A stretch of 64,000 nt of DNA from Streptomyces sp. SLBN-31 (GCF_006715395.1 NZ_VFNC01000001.1:3720001-3784000), one strand, 5' to 3'; shown: positions 18,537 to 27,576, numbered from the stretch's first letter. The notes: generated by a model not told the origin, from the sequence alone. A program made the numbers and translations.

Positions 18537-18995
18537 GTGAGTCATCAAGACGCCGCTCCCGGCGCGTCCGCCGCCATCGGGGCAGTCCTCTACGGCCTGG
18601 CCACCAGGGCCGCGAGACGCCTGCCCCGGGACATGAGCCTGACGTCCGCCGCCACCCTGGCGACCCTGGACCGGACAGGCCCGCGGCGCATCACCGATCT
18701 GGCCGCGGTCGAGGGCGTCACCCAGCCCGCGATGACCGCGTTGGTCCGGGTGATGGAGGAGTCCGGCCTGGTCGAGCGGCGGGGCGACGCGTCCGACAAG
18801 CGGGTCACGCTGGTGTGCCTGACCGAGGCCGGCGCCTCCTATGTCCGGACGCGGCGTCAGGCGGGCGTCAACGCGTTCGAGCGGTTGATCGGCGAGCTGA
18901 CCGGCGACCAGGTCGAGGCGCTGGTGGCGGCCCTTCCGGCGCTGAAGCATCTGGCAGAGCTCGAAAGCCAGGACCGCGAAGCGACCACACGGTGA
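18537..18995 (+). CDS. MarR-family transcriptional regulator
   Basis: 152 aa, GTG start. Winged helix-turn-helix of MarR type: SAATLATLDRTGPRRITDLA, VEGVTQPAMTALVRVMEESG recognition region, then the wing LVERRGDASDKRVTLVCLT. The C-terminal helices form the dimer. It overlaps the efflux gene that follows by four bases (GTGA), the usual arrangement in which the regulator represses its own operon until a ligand binds. The ligand is unknown. Confidence 0.9.
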   Translation: MSHQDAAPGASAAIGAVLYGLATRAARRLPRDMSLTSAATLATLDRTGPRRITDLAAVEGVTQPAMTALVRVMEESGLVERRGDASDKRVTLVCLTEAGASYVRTRRQAGVNAFERLIGELTGDQVEALVAALPALKHLAELESQDREATTR

Positions 18996-20425
18996 CCGGG
19001 CAGCCGGACGGCGGGGTCGCGGTGAAGGCGTTCCCCGTGGCGCGTTCCGAGGCGCGGCTGCTGGTGTCCGCCCTGATGTTCATCGCTCTGGTCGTGGCGG
19101 CGGTCGCCAGCCTTGGGACGCCGCTCATCACCAGCGTGGCGACCTCGTTCCACGTCTCGCTCGGCAGCGCGCAGTGGACGCTGACCGTCGCGCTGCTCAG
19201 CGGCGCCGTCGCCACGCCGGTCCTGGGCCGGCTCGGAGCCGGCCCGCACCGGCGGGCCACGATCCTCGCCACGCTGGCGGTCGTCGTCGCCGGCAGCGCG
19301 CTCACCGTGCTGCCGCTGCCGTTCGCGTGGCTGCTGGCCGGCAGGGCGGCCCAGGGCGTCGGGCTCGGACTCACGGCGCTGATGATGGGCGTGGCCCGGG
19401 ACCACCTCCCCGAGGAGCGCAGCGCGGCTGTGATCGCCCTGATCTCGGTGGTCTCGATCATCGGGGCCGGCGTCGGCTACCCGCTGGCCGCACTGCTCGC
19501 CGAGCTCGGCGGGGTACGGGCCGCCTACGGCCTCGGCCTGGTCGTCACCGCCGCCGCCCTCCTGACCGCGTGGCGCTCCATGCCCGAAGCCCCCGAAGGC
19601 CGCTCCGCCCACGTGGACGTGGCAGGCGCGGTCGTCCTGGCCGCCGCGCTGCTCCTGGTGCTGTTCCTCGCCGGTGAACGGAATCTGTGGAGTCGGCACC
19701 TCGCAGTGGCGGCGGGACTCGCCGTCGTCGCAGTGGTGCTGCTGTGCGTCTGGGCCGTCATCGAACTGCGCAGCAGGACGCCCCTGGTCGATGTGCGGGC
19801 GGTGCGGCACCCGGCGGTCGCCGGGGCGAACCTCGCCATGTTCGTCGGCGGGATCGGCATGTACCTCCTGCTCACGCTCATCACCCGGTACGCGCAGACG
19901 CCGCACGGCGCCGGCTACGGCTTCGGGCTGACGACCTTCGTCGCCGGGCTGGTCCTCATCCCGTTCTCGGTGCTGGGGTTCGTCGCCGGCAAGCTCACGC
20001 CGCGGCTCCGGACGCGGATCGCCGACCCCCTGCTCCTGGCCGGCAGCGCCGTCGTAGTCGGCGGCGGGTTCGCCCTGTTCGCGGCGGCCCGGTCGGAGCT
20101 GACCGAACTGTTCGCGGCGATGGGCGTACTCGGCTTCGGCGTCGGCGGCTTCTCGGCCGCGATGCCCGGCGTCATCCTGGCCGTCACCCCCAAGAGCGAG
20201 ACGTCGAGCGCCATGAGCTTCAACTACGTCGTCCGCAGCGTCGGGTACTCCCTGGGCAGCGCCGTCGGCGGACTGATCCTCGCCGCGGGCACCGGCCCCG
20301 GCCACCTCTTCCCCGACGACAGCGCCTACACCACCGCGGCGTTGGTCGGCATCGGTGCCATGGCGATCACGACGCTGACAAGCCTCGCTCTCGCCCGCCG
20401 ACGCTCGCCCGAGACCAACCCGTAA
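18992..20425 (+). CDS. MFS efflux transporter (DHA2-like, 14 helices)
   Basis: 477 aa with about 14 hydrophobic segments, fitting the DHA2 drug/proton antiporter group. Helix 1 region LLVSALMFIALVVAAVASLG, motif B/C-like WLLAGRAAQGVGLGL, and motif C-like VVSIIGAGVGYPLAAL are visible. GTG at 18992 overlaps the marR stop. It probably exports a toxic small molecule under MarR control in the plasma membrane. The stop lies only 11 bp before the left end of IS copy 1, so the IS inserted just behind the operon without damaging it. Confidence 0.88.
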   Translation: MTGQPDGGVAVKAFPVARSEARLLVSALMFIALVVAAVASLGTPLITSVATSFHVSLGSAQWTLTVALLSGAVATPVLGRLGAGPHRRATILATLAVVVAGSALTVLPLPFAWLLAGRAAQGVGLGLTALMMGVARDHLPEERSAAVIALISVVSIIGAGVGYPLAALLAELGGVRAAYGLGLVVTAAALLTAWRSMPEAPEGRSAHVDVAGAVVLAAALLLVLFLAGERNLWSRHLAVAAGLAVVAVVLLCVWAVIELRSRTPLVDVRAVRHPAVAGANLAMFVGGIGMYLLLTLITRYAQTPHGAGYGFGLTTFVAGLVLIPFSVLGFVAGKLTPRLRTRIADPLLLAGSAVVVGGGFALFAAARSELTELFAAMGVLGFGVGGFSAAMPGVILAVTPKSETSSAMSFNYVVRSVGYSLGSAVGGLILAAGTGPGHLFPDDSAYTTAALVGIGAMAITTLTSLALARRRSPETNP

Positions 20426-20602
20426 GCCGGATGCACTCATCGGGGCCTTCCTTACGTGGATACCCCTGGCTTGAGCCGGGGGAGGAAGCGAAGCTCCTGC
20501 GGAGCAGGGCAGGGAGAGCCGGTTCGCCGCCGGGGCGGACCGACGGCCACCGCACACGGGCCGACACCCAGCGCTCACACGGGAGCTGATAGGGTGTGAG
20601 AT

Positions 20603-21811
20603 TTGGCGGAGCGGGTCAAGCGGGCGTTCAAGTACCGCTTTTACCCCACGGACGAGCAGGCGGCGGAGCTGTCGCGCACGTTCGGCTGCGTCCGGCTGGT
20701 GTTCAACAAGGCGCTGGAGGAGCGCACCCGGGCCTGGTACGGCGAGCAGCGCCGCATCTCCTACGTGCAGTCCTCCGCCGCGCTCACCCAGTGGAAGAAG
20801 ACCGAGGAACTGGCCTTCCTGACCGAGGTGTCCTCCGTCCCGCTCCAGCAGGCGCTGCGTCATCTGCAGACGGCGTTCGCCAACTTCTTCGCCAAGCGCG
20901 CGAAGTATCCGCACTACAAGTCGCGGAAGAAGTCCCGCGCGTCGGCCGAATACACCCGCTCCGCCTTCACCTGGCGCGAGGGGAAGCTCACGCTGGCCAA
21001 GATGGCGCAGCCGCTGGACGTCCGCTGGTCGCGGCCGTTGCCCGAGGGTGCGGAGCCGACCACGGTGACCGTGTCCCGCGACGCGGCGGGCCGCTGGTTC
21101 GTGTCCCTGCTGTGCGAGGACAGCATCGCCCCGGCCCCCGCCACAAATCCGGCGGTCGGCCTGGACGCCGGGATCACGCCGCTGGTGACCCTGTCGACCG
21201 GGGAGAAGATCGCCAACCCGCGGCACGAGCGCCGCGACCGCGCCCGTCTCGCCAGGGCGCAGCGCGAGCTGGCGCGCAAGGCGAAGGGCTCGGCGAACCG
21301 GGAGAAAGCCCGTCGTCGCGTCGCCAAGGTCCATGCGCGGATCGCTGACCGGCGCCGCGACTTCCTGCACAAACTGACCTCGCGCATCGTCCACGAGAAC
21401 CAAGTGGTCGTGATCGAGGACCTGACCGTCCGCAACCTGCTGAAGAACGGGCGCCTGGCGCGCGCGATCTCGGATGCGGCCTGGACGGACCTGCGCATGA
21501 TGCTGGAGTACAAGTGCGCCTGGTACGGGCGCGAACTCGTCGTGATCGACCGCTTCTTGCCCAGCTCGAAGCTGTGCGGGAGCTGCGGCACGGTCCGCGG
21601 GAAGCTGCCGCTGAACGTCCGCGCGTGGACGTGTGCCTGCGGCGCGGTGCATGACCGCGACGTGAACGCGGCACGCAACATCCTGGCCGCCGGGCTGGCG
21701 GCGTCTGCCTGTGGAGACGGTGTAAGACCTCAACGGGAGTCCTCCCGGACGGGGCGGTCGTCGGTGAAACAGGAACCCCAGCGGGCGACCGCTGGAATCC
21801 CCCGCCTTTAG
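20603..21811 (+). CDS. tnpB: RNA-guided nuclease TnpB, copy 1
   Basis: 402 aa, full length. N-terminal helix-turn-helix domain (residues 1-80), then a split RuvC nuclease with all three acidic residues: D188 in VGLDAGI, E272 in VIEDL, D353 in DRDVNAA. The zinc finger is CGSCG (325-329) and CACG (344-347). TnpB uses an RNA from the 3' end of its own element to cut DNA at the empty donor site, helping the IS persist. The start is TTG at 20603, where copy 2 has ATG, so translation of this copy may be weaker. The last codons overlap the right-end hairpins. Confidence 0.93.
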   Translation: MAERVKRAFKYRFYPTDEQAAELSRTFGCVRLVFNKALEERTRAWYGEQRRISYVQSSAALTQWKKTEELAFLTEVSSVPLQQALRHLQTAFANFFAKRAKYPHYKSRKKSRASAEYTRSAFTWREGKLTLAKMAQPLDVRWSRPLPEGAEPTTVTVSRDAAGRWFVSLLCEDSIAPAPATNPAVGLDAGITPLVTLSTGEKIANPRHERRDRARLARAQRELARKAKGSANREKARRRVAKVHARIADRRRDFLHKLTSRIVHENQVVVIEDLTVRNLLKNGRLARAISDAAWTDLRMMLEYKCAWYGRELVVIDRFLPSSKLCGSCGTVRGKLPLNVRAWTCACGAVHDRDVNAARNILAAGLAASACGDGVRPQRESSRTGRSSVKQEPQRATAGIPRL

Positions 21812-21828
21812 GCGGGGGAGGAAGTCAA
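21730..21828 (+). ncRNA. probable omega-RNA (right-end guide RNA) of IS copy 1
   Basis: Three consecutive hairpins cover the end of tnpB: CGGGAG/CTCCCG (21734-21747), CCAGCGG/CCGCTGG (21778-21795) and CCCCCGCC/GGCGGGGG (21799-21818). They are followed by TCAA at the element end. TnpB guide RNAs have this position and layout, with the guide read from the flank beyond the right end (here CCCAACACTGG onward). Confidence 0.65.
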
Positions 21829-21850
21829 CCCAACACTGGAGGTTCTCTCT

Positions 21851-22144
21851 ATGCCCAAGGCGTATTGGGTCAGCGTCTACCGCACCATTTCGGACCCCGA
21901 GAAGCTGGCTGCTTACGACAAGCTGGCCGCTCCGGCCGTCAAGGCCGGGGGCGGTCGGACCTTCGTCCGTGGCGGTCGGGTCGTGACGTATGACGCCGGA
22001 ATCGCCGAACGCACCATCCTGATCGAGTTCGACAGCTTCGAGCAGGCCGTCGCGGCACGCGAGAGTGCGGCCTACCAGGAGGCGCTGGTCGCCCTCTCCG
22101 ACGGCGTCGAGCGCGACTTCCGCATCGTCGAAGGCATCGACTGA
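21851..22144 (+). CDS. DUF1330 domain protein
   Basis: 97 aa, ATG 21851 with GGAGG seven bases upstream. It matches the DUF1330 ferredoxin-like fold family of small dimeric alpha/beta-barrel proteins: AYWVSVYRTISDPEKLAAYD, AVKAGGGRTFVRGG, ERTILIEFDSFEQAVAA and AYQEALVALSDG. Family members are cytoplasmic and mostly of unknown function. Its upstream region is the right flank of IS copy 1, so the original promoter may have been separated from it by the insertion. Confidence 0.88.
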   Translation: MPKAYWVSVYRTISDPEKLAAYDKLAAPAVKAGGGRTFVRGGRVVTYDAGIAERTILIEFDSFEQAVAARESAAYQEALVALSDGVERDFRIVEGID

Positions 22145-22192
22145 CCGAGGTCCAGTCGGATCTTCACTGAAGATCCGGAGGAAACGCCCGAG

Positions 22193-22348
22193 CTAGCGCT
22201 GGTGAGGTGATCCGGAAGCCTGGGATCGGCGCCACGGCTGTTCAGGAGGCGGGTCGCTGTCGTGGTGGAACAGGAGGCTTTCCCAGGCGTCCAGTCCGAA
22301 CAGGACGAGCAGCAGTACGACCGGCAGGAGCAGAGCGGTGACGATCAT
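22193..22348 (-). CDS. small single-pass membrane protein
   Basis: 51 aa. ATG at 22348 with GGGAGG four to five bases upstream. The sequence starts with a hydrophobic helix, MIVTALLLPVVLLLVLFGLD, followed by a hydrophilic His/Pro-rich tail (FHHDSDPPPEQPWRR). The good ribosome-binding site and typical Nin/Cout-like layout support a real gene. Function unknown. Confidence 0.6.
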   Translation of the reverse strand: MIVTALLLPVVLLLVLFGLDAWESLLFHHDSDPPPEQPWRRSQASGSPHQR

Positions 22349-22721
22349 GACGCCTCCCGATGAAGCAGTGTTCACGGGTATCGCCGTTGCGGGGACTGCT
22401 CGATCAGCTTGACCGGTGCACATGGATCGGGCCCGCCCGAAGGAGACGCATGTGGGCTGTTCGGGTGACGAAGGTCGGGATCATGCGGCGTGCACGCGCT
22501 CGTTGATCTGTGGACATTCCAGGTTTGCGGCGCGCCGCATGACGGCACCGGAGCGTGGCGGCACATCGAATGCACTCAACCGTCCTGGAGACGCGCTCCG
22601 CCGCCTGCCTCCATGCCGCGCCCCACGCGGGATGAAGCCGCGGATGCAGCCCGCATTCGCATCGCAGGCTGGAGGCCCGCGTCGCCGCCTGGTCCGACCG
22701 GTGCTGGGTGGGGCGGCCGGG
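22349..22721. other. no gene recognised
   Basis: About 370 bp between the small membrane protein and glpD. I see no convincing ORF, repeat or hairpin. Confidence 0.4.
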
Positions 22722-24293
22722 TCAGGGGTGTACCGCTGCCGCCTTCCCGAGGATCTCGCGGGCGACGGGGAGCGCCTGCGCGCGGTCCTCTGGTACGACG
22801 CCGATGCGGGTGCGGCGGTCCAGGAGGTCGGACTCGTCCAGGGCGCCCTCGTGGCGGACGGCCCAGAGGAGTTCGGCGCGGGTGACGGGGTGGCCGGGGA
22901 GCACCGGCTCGGCCAGCGTGGGGTCGTGGGTGGCGAGGGCGTGGACCGCCACGGCCTCGGTGCCGTACCGGCGGACCAGGCGGCGGGGAACGGGTAGTGC
23001 GCGCAGCCGCTCGGGGGAGGCGGCACCGGTCATCGGCAGTGTGGCGGTGGGGGAGGGGGTGGCGCGCAGGCCCCGGGCCGCGACGGCGGTGTCCACGGCG
23101 TCCTGTGCCATCCGCCGGTAGGTGGTGAGCTTGCCGCCGACCACGATGGTGACCCCGTCGGGCGAGGTCAGTACGGCGTGTCGGCGGGAGATGTCGGAGG
23201 TGTGGTCCGGGGAGCCGCCGGTGGAGGTGTCGAGCAGCGGGCGCAGGCCGGCGAAGGCGCCGACCACCTCGTCCCGGCCGACCGGCACGTCCAGGGCCGA
23301 GCCCAGTACGTCCAGCAGGAAGCCGATGTCGGTCTCGGGCACCTCCGGCACGTCCGGTATGGCGCCCTCGACCGGCTCGTCGGTGAGGCCGACGTACACC
23401 CGGCCGTCCCCCTGTGGCAGGACCAGCACGAAGCGGTTGGTCTCGCCGGGGACCGGGATGTGCAGGCCGGCCGGCAGGGCTCCGAGTTGCTGTGAGCGCA
23501 GGACCAGGTGGGTGCCGCGGGACGGCCGGATGCGGATGCCGTCGGCGAGGGTGCCCGCCCACACCCCGGTGGCGTTGATCACGGCACGGGCTCTGATCTC
23601 GCCCTCCTCGCCGGTGAGTTCGTCGCGGACGCGGGCGCCGGTGCCGGTCAGTTCCAGTGCGCGCACCCGTGTCAGTACCCGGGCGCCGTGCGCGGCGGCC
23701 GTCCTGGCCAGGGCCGTCACCAGCGCCGCGTCGTCGGTCACCTTGCCGTCCCAGGACAGCAGTCCGCCGCGCAGGCCGGCCGCGCGGACCGCGGGCGCCA
23801 GGTGCCGGGCCTCCGTCGCGGACAGCCGGCGCGGCGCGGGCAGTACCGGGCGCGGGGTCCGGGCGGCCAGCCGCAGCATGTCCCCGGCTCGCAGCCCGGC
23901 CCAGGCCAGCGAGGCCTGGCCCCGGGACACCAGCGGGGTCAGCGGCAGCATGAACGGCTGGGCGGCCACCAGGTGGGGGGCCGTCCGGGTCATCAGCACC
24001 CCGCGTTCGACCGCGCTTTCGTGGGCGACGTCGAACTGCGCGGAGGCCAGGTAGCGCAGCCCCCCGTGGATGAGCTTCGAGCTCCAGCGCGAGGTGCCGA
24101 AGGCCAGGTCGTGGGCGTCCACCGCGACGACGTCCAGGCCGCGGGCCGCCGCGTCCAGGGTGGCGCCGGCCCCGGTGGCGCCGAGCCCGACGACCAGGAC
24201 GTCGACCGTCCGGCCGTCCGCGGCCTCGGTCAGTTCCCGGCGGCGCCGGTGTGCGCTCAGGGACGAGCCGGGCGCGGCCTCGGTGTGGCTCAT
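22722..24293 (-). CDS. glpD: glycerol-3-phosphate dehydrogenase
   Basis: 523 aa. The N-terminal FAD-binding fold has VLVVGLGATGAGATLDAAAR, followed by the GlpD signature FGTSRWSSKLIHGGLRYL. Later motifs are INATGVWAG, RPSRGTHLVL, VYVGLTDEP and VVGGKLTTYRRMA. GlpD oxidises glycerol-3-phosphate to dihydroxyacetone phosphate at the membrane, passing electrons to menaquinone. ATG at 24293 overlaps the TetR stop (ATGA), so the regulator and glpD form one operon. It sits divergent from an FAD oxidase of the alkyl-DHAP synthase type, tying the locus to ether or glycerolipid metabolism. Confidence 0.92.
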   Translation of the reverse strand: MSHTEAAPGSSLSAHRRRRELTEAADGRTVDVLVVGLGATGAGATLDAAARGLDVVAVDAHDLAFGTSRWSSKLIHGGLRYLASAQFDVAHESAVERGVLMTRTAPHLVAAQPFMLPLTPLVSRGQASLAWAGLRAGDMLRLAARTPRPVLPAPRRLSATEARHLAPAVRAAGLRGGLLSWDGKVTDDAALVTALARTAAAHGARVLTRVRALELTGTGARVRDELTGEEGEIRARAVINATGVWAGTLADGIRIRPSRGTHLVLRSQQLGALPAGLHIPVPGETNRFVLVLPQGDGRVYVGLTDEPVEGAIPDVPEVPETDIGFLLDVLGSALDVPVGRDEVVGAFAGLRPLLDTSTGGSPDHTSDISRRHAVLTSPDGVTIVVGGKLTTYRRMAQDAVDTAVAARGLRATPSPTATLPMTGAASPERLRALPVPRRLVRRYGTEAVAVHALATHDPTLAEPVLPGHPVTRAELLWAVRHEGALDESDLLDRRTRIGVVPEDRAQALPVAREILGKAAAVHP

Positions 24294-24901
24294 GGCGTCA
24301 GGGTCCTCTCCAGGAGGGTGCGCAGCTCGCCGAGGAAGGCGGCCGAGTCCAGCTCCGGGTCGTCCTCGTCGGTCATCGTGCGCAGGGACAGGGTGAAGGA
24401 CTGCACGGTCAACAGCAGTGCCCGGGCCTGCCGTTCGGTGTGGCCGGGCCGTACCGAACCGTCCGCGTGGCCCTCGCGCAGCGCGTCGGCCAGCAGGCCC
24501 AGCAGTGCCTGTTGGCTCGCGCCGCGCCGGTCGAGGACGTACGGCAGGAGCAGTTCCGGGTCGACGTCGACGATCTTGCGGAAGAGCGGGTGGGCCCGGA
24601 AGGCCTCGACCCCGGCCACCAGTCCGTCCACGATCCGGGTGCGCGTGCCGGTGCCGGGCGCGGGGTCCGGTATGGCCCGGGTGGCCACGCCGACCCACTC
24701 CCGCGTCATCAGGTCGCCCACGAGGGTCCGCAGGTCCGGCCAGCGGCGGTACAGCGTCATTCGGGAGACCCCGGCGCGGCGGGCCACGTCGGCGAGCGTG
24801 GTGCGCCGCACCCCGACGGCCAGAACACAGTCGCGGACCGCGTCGAGGACGGCGTCGTTGTCCGATCCGCCGCCTGAACCGTTGTGACGAATAGGCGTCA
24901 T
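24290..24901 (-). CDS. TetR-family transcriptional regulator
   Basis: 203 aa. N-terminal TetR helix-turn-helix: TTLADVARRAGVSRMTLYRR with WPDLRTLV following. The C-terminal ligand domain has VDVDPELLLPYVLDRRGASQ. It is the first gene of the glpD operon and divergent from the FAD oxidase/kinase pair, so it probably controls both directions. The likely operator lies right before its own start (24902-24916). The ligand is unknown; a lipid or glycerol derivative would fit the neighbours. Confidence 0.9.
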   Translation of the reverse strand: MTPIRHNGSGGGSDNDAVLDAVRDCVLAVGVRRTTLADVARRAGVSRMTLYRRWPDLRTLVGDLMTREWVGVATRAIPDPAPGTGTRTRIVDGLVAGVEAFRAHPLFRKIVDVDPELLLPYVLDRRGASQQALLGLLADALREGHADGSVRPGHTERQARALLLTVQSFTLSLRTMTDEDDPELDSAAFLGELRTLLERTLTP

Positions 24902-24916
24902 GTGTCACAGTGTAAC
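24902..24916. promoter_or_regulatory. candidate TetR operator / overlapping promoter
   Basis: GTGTCACAGTGTAAC is an imperfect inverted repeat (GTGTCAC / GTAAC) touching the TetR start codon. On the minus strand it contains TACACT, an acceptable -10 box about 7 bases before the ATG, so binding here would block a near-leaderless tetR-glpD transcript. Confidence 0.4.
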
Positions 24917-25066
24917 GCCTCGGAGCCTGGGCCCAAGCGGCACGGCCCCGACGGGCCTGGATCCAGCGGCACGGCCCCGACGGCAAGCCGAGCCGCACGG
25001 AGGCGGGCACCCAGGCCCCCGACCGAGCCTTCGACCAGCAAACTGACCTGTGAGGACGACCGTTCA

Positions 25067-26656
25067 ATGGACATGCTGTGGAACGGCTGGGGCGACCCGG
25101 CCAAGGCGGCACCGCTGCCCGAGACGGTGACCGGGCTGCTGCACGACCTGCTCGGTGTCAGGCCGCGCAGCACCCCCGCCCTCGGCCTGGAGGACATCCG
25201 CCCGCCCGCCCTCACGGCAGCCCCGGCCGCCCTGCGCGCCCTCGCCGCGGCGGTCGGTGACGAGCACGTGCGCACGGACGCGCAGAGCCGCGTCCGTCAC
25301 ACCCGCGGCAAGTCCACCCCCGACCTGCTGCGCCTGCGCGCCGGCGACGTCAGCGACGTCCCGCAGGCGGTCGTCCTGCCCGCCACCCACGACGAGGTCC
25401 TCGACGTCCTGCGCGCCTGTGCCGCGCACGGCCTCGCCGTCGTGCCCTTCGGCGGCGGCACCTCGGTGGTGGGCGGACTCGCCCCGCAGCGCAGCGCGTT
25501 CGTCGCCCTGGACCTGCGCCGGATGAACGCCCTCCTCGACCTCGACCCGGTCTCCCGCACCGCGGTCCTCCAGCCCGGCGTGCGCGCTCCCGAGGCCGAA
25601 GCACTGCTCGCCGCAGAGGGCTTCACCCTCGGCCACTTCCCGCAGTCCTTCGAATGGGCCACCATCGGCGGCTTCGCTGCGGCCCGCTCCAGCGGGCAGG
25701 CGTCCGCCGGGTACGGCCGCTTCGACGAGATGGTGCTCGCACTGACCCTCGCCACCCCCGAGGGCACGATCGAGACCGGCCGCGCCCCCCGCTCCGCCGC
25801 CGGACCGGACCTGCGCCAGCTGATCCTCGGCTCCGAGGGCGCCTTCGGCGTCATCACCTCCGTCACCGTACGGATCCGCCCACTGCCCGAGGTACGCATG
25901 TACGAGGGCTGGCGGTTCGCCTCCTTCGAGGAGGGCACCGCCGCACTGCGCCGGCTGGCCCAGAACGGACCCCGGCCGACCGTGCTGCGCCTGTCCGACG
26001 AGACCGAGACGCTCATCGGCCTGGCCCAGCCCGACGCCATCGGCGCCGACCTGACGTCAGGCGGCGCGGGCTGCCTGGCGATCGCCGGATACGAGGGGAC
26101 GGCCGAGGACACCGCGTATCGCCGCGAGCGGGCGGCGGCCGTCCTGGCAGACTGCGGCGGCACCCCGGCCGGCGCCGAACCGGGCGAACGCTGGGCGCAC
26201 GGCCGCTACTCCGCGCCGTACCTGCGCGACGCCCTGCTCGACGCCGGCGCCTTCGCCGAGACGCTGGAGACCGCGGCCTTCTGGTCCCGCGTCCCCGACC
26301 TGTACACCGCCGTCCGCACCGCCCTGACCGACACCCTCACCCAGGCCGGCACCCCGCCGCTGGTGATGTGCCACATCTCCCACGTGTACGAGAACGGCGC
26401 CTCCCTGTACTTCACCGTCGTCAGCGCCCAGGGCGAGGACCCGGTGGCCCACTGGACGCCCGCCAAGCACGCCGCCAACGAGGCCGTGCTCGCGGCCGGC
26501 GGCACCATCTCCCACCACCACGGGGTCGGCACCGACCACCGCGACTGGTACGTCCGCGAGGCCGGCCCCCTCGGCGTCTCCGCCCTGCGCGCCGTCAAGC
26601 ACCGCCTGGACCCAGACGGGCTGCTCAACCCCGGCGTCCTGCTGCCCACCGACTGA
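25067..26656 (+). CDS. FAD-binding oxidase, alkyldihydroxyacetonephosphate synthase-like
   Basis: 529 aa. VAO/PCMH-type FAD-binding fold: VVLPATHDEVLDVLRACAAH, VVPFGGGTSVVGGL, GVRAPEAEALLAAEG, and ATIGGFAAARSSGQASAGYG. The C-terminal cap carries the His cluster SHHHGVGTDHRDW that is characteristic of the AGPS subgroup, and LDPDGLLNPGVL closes the protein. The relatives make or modify ether-linked glycerolipids or oxidise hydroxy acids. ATG 25067 is chosen, with GAGGA ten bases upstream. It is divergent from tetR-glpD and followed 38 bp later by a lipid-kinase-like gene, suggesting a glycerolipid pathway. Confidence 0.85.
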   Translation: MDMLWNGWGDPAKAAPLPETVTGLLHDLLGVRPRSTPALGLEDIRPPALTAAPAALRALAAAVGDEHVRTDAQSRVRHTRGKSTPDLLRLRAGDVSDVPQAVVLPATHDEVLDVLRACAAHGLAVVPFGGGTSVVGGLAPQRSAFVALDLRRMNALLDLDPVSRTAVLQPGVRAPEAEALLAAEGFTLGHFPQSFEWATIGGFAAARSSGQASAGYGRFDEMVLALTLATPEGTIETGRAPRSAAGPDLRQLILGSEGAFGVITSVTVRIRPLPEVRMYEGWRFASFEEGTAALRRLAQNGPRPTVLRLSDETETLIGLAQPDAIGADLTSGGAGCLAIAGYEGTAEDTAYRRERAAAVLADCGGTPAGAEPGERWAHGRYSAPYLRDALLDAGAFAETLETAAFWSRVPDLYTAVRTALTDTLTQAGTPPLVMCHISHVYENGASLYFTVVSAQGEDPVAHWTPAKHAANEAVLAAGGTISHHHGVGTDHRDWYVREAGPLGVSALRAVKHRLDPDGLLNPGVLLPTD

Positions 26657-26694
26657 CCCACCCGATCCGACCGCCTGCCTCGGAGGCCCATTCG

Positions 26695-27576
26695 ATGCGC
26701 CAGTTCACCGCCGTCATCAACCCCACCGCGGGCGGCTCCACCGGGGCGGCGACCCTGCTCCAGCTGGCCCGGCTGCTGCGCGCGGCCGGCGCCGAGCTGG
26801 AGACCGAATACAGCCGCAACCTCGCCCACGCCCAGGACATCGCCCGCGCGGCCGGCGAACGCGGCCGGATCGTTCTGGCCGTGGGCGGCGACGGCATCAC
26901 GGGCGGCATCGGCGGCGCGCTCAGCGGCACGGGGACCGTGCTGGGCCTCGTACCCGCCGGACGCGGCAACGACTTCGCCCGCGCGCTTGGCCTGCCCGCC
27001 GAACCGGAAGCCCTCGCGCAGATCCTGCTGCACGCCGAGCCCCGGCCCGTCGACACCATCGAGGTGGAGTCGGCCGTCCACCCGCGCACGGTGGTCCTGG
27101 GCAGCGTGTACGCCGGCGTCGACGCCGAGGCCAACCGGTACGCCAACAACGCCCGCCTGCTGCGCGGCGCCGCCTCCTACTACGCGGGCGGCCTGCGCGC
27201 CGTCACCACGTGGCGGCCGGCCGACTACCACGTCACCGTCGACGGCGAGGAACACCTCCACCGCGGCTACACCGTCGTCGCGGCCAACTCCCCCTACTAC
27301 GGCTCCGGCCGGCTCATCGCGCCCGACGCGCGCGTCGACGACGGACTGCTGGACGTGGTGCTGATCCGCGAGGCCCCACGCACGCTCTTCTTCACCCTGA
27401 TGAACGAGCTGAAGACCGGCGCCCACGTCCACCGCCCCCAAGTGCGCGTCCTGCGCGGCCGGGAGCTGCGCATCGAGGCCGACCGGCCCGTCCCCTACGG
27501 CGCCGACGGCGAGGTGGACGCCACCCTCCCGGTCACCGTGCGGGTGCGGCCCGGGGACCTGCCGGTGCTGTACTGA
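26695..27576 (+). CDS. diacylglycerol kinase-family lipid kinase
   Basis: 293 aa, ATG 26695 with CGGAGG eight bases upstream. DAGK catalytic domain motifs: AVINPTAGGSTG (nucleotide loop), VLAVGGDGITGGI and VPAGRGNDFARALGL. The C-terminal beta domain has VVAANSPYYGSGRLIAPDA and DDGLLDVVL. It phosphorylates a lipid such as diacylglycerol in the inner leaflet. It follows the AGPS-like oxidase on the same strand, probably in one transcript. A hairpin terminator separates it from the convergent mce operon. Confidence 0.88.
   Translation: MRQFTAVINPTAGGSTGAATLLQLARLLRAAGAELETEYSRNLAHAQDIARAAGERGRIVLAVGGDGITGGIGGALSGTGTVLGLVPAGRGNDFARALGLPAEPEALAQILLHAEPRPVDTIEVESAVHPRTVVLGSVYAGVDAEANRYANNARLLRGAASYYAGGLRAVTTWRPADYHVTVDGEEHLHRGYTVVAANSPYYGSGRLIAPDARVDDGLLDVVLIREAPRTLFFTLMNELKTGAHVHRPQVRVLRGRELRIEADRPVPYGADGEVDATLPVTVRVRPGDLPVLY

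Larger units (their letters stand above)
20437..21828 (+). mobile_element. IS200/IS605-group element, TnpB-only (IS1341 type), copy 1
   Basis: 1392 bp of sequence shared with the copy at 42539-43929. Alignment of the two gives the boundaries: the left side begins after or within TCAT (20437-20440), the right side ends in TCAA (21825-21828). Short tetranucleotides of this kind are the cleavage sites of IS200/IS605 elements, which make no target duplication. There is no tnpA, so the element needs a transposase in trans. It differs from copy 2 by one G in the left end and scattered substitutions. Confidence 0.9.

Noticed and set aside
18857..21733. 958-aa open frame on the minus strand
   Set aside because: It is antisense to MarR, MFS and tnpB, has a composition typical of shadow frames in GC-rich DNA and no recognisable domain.
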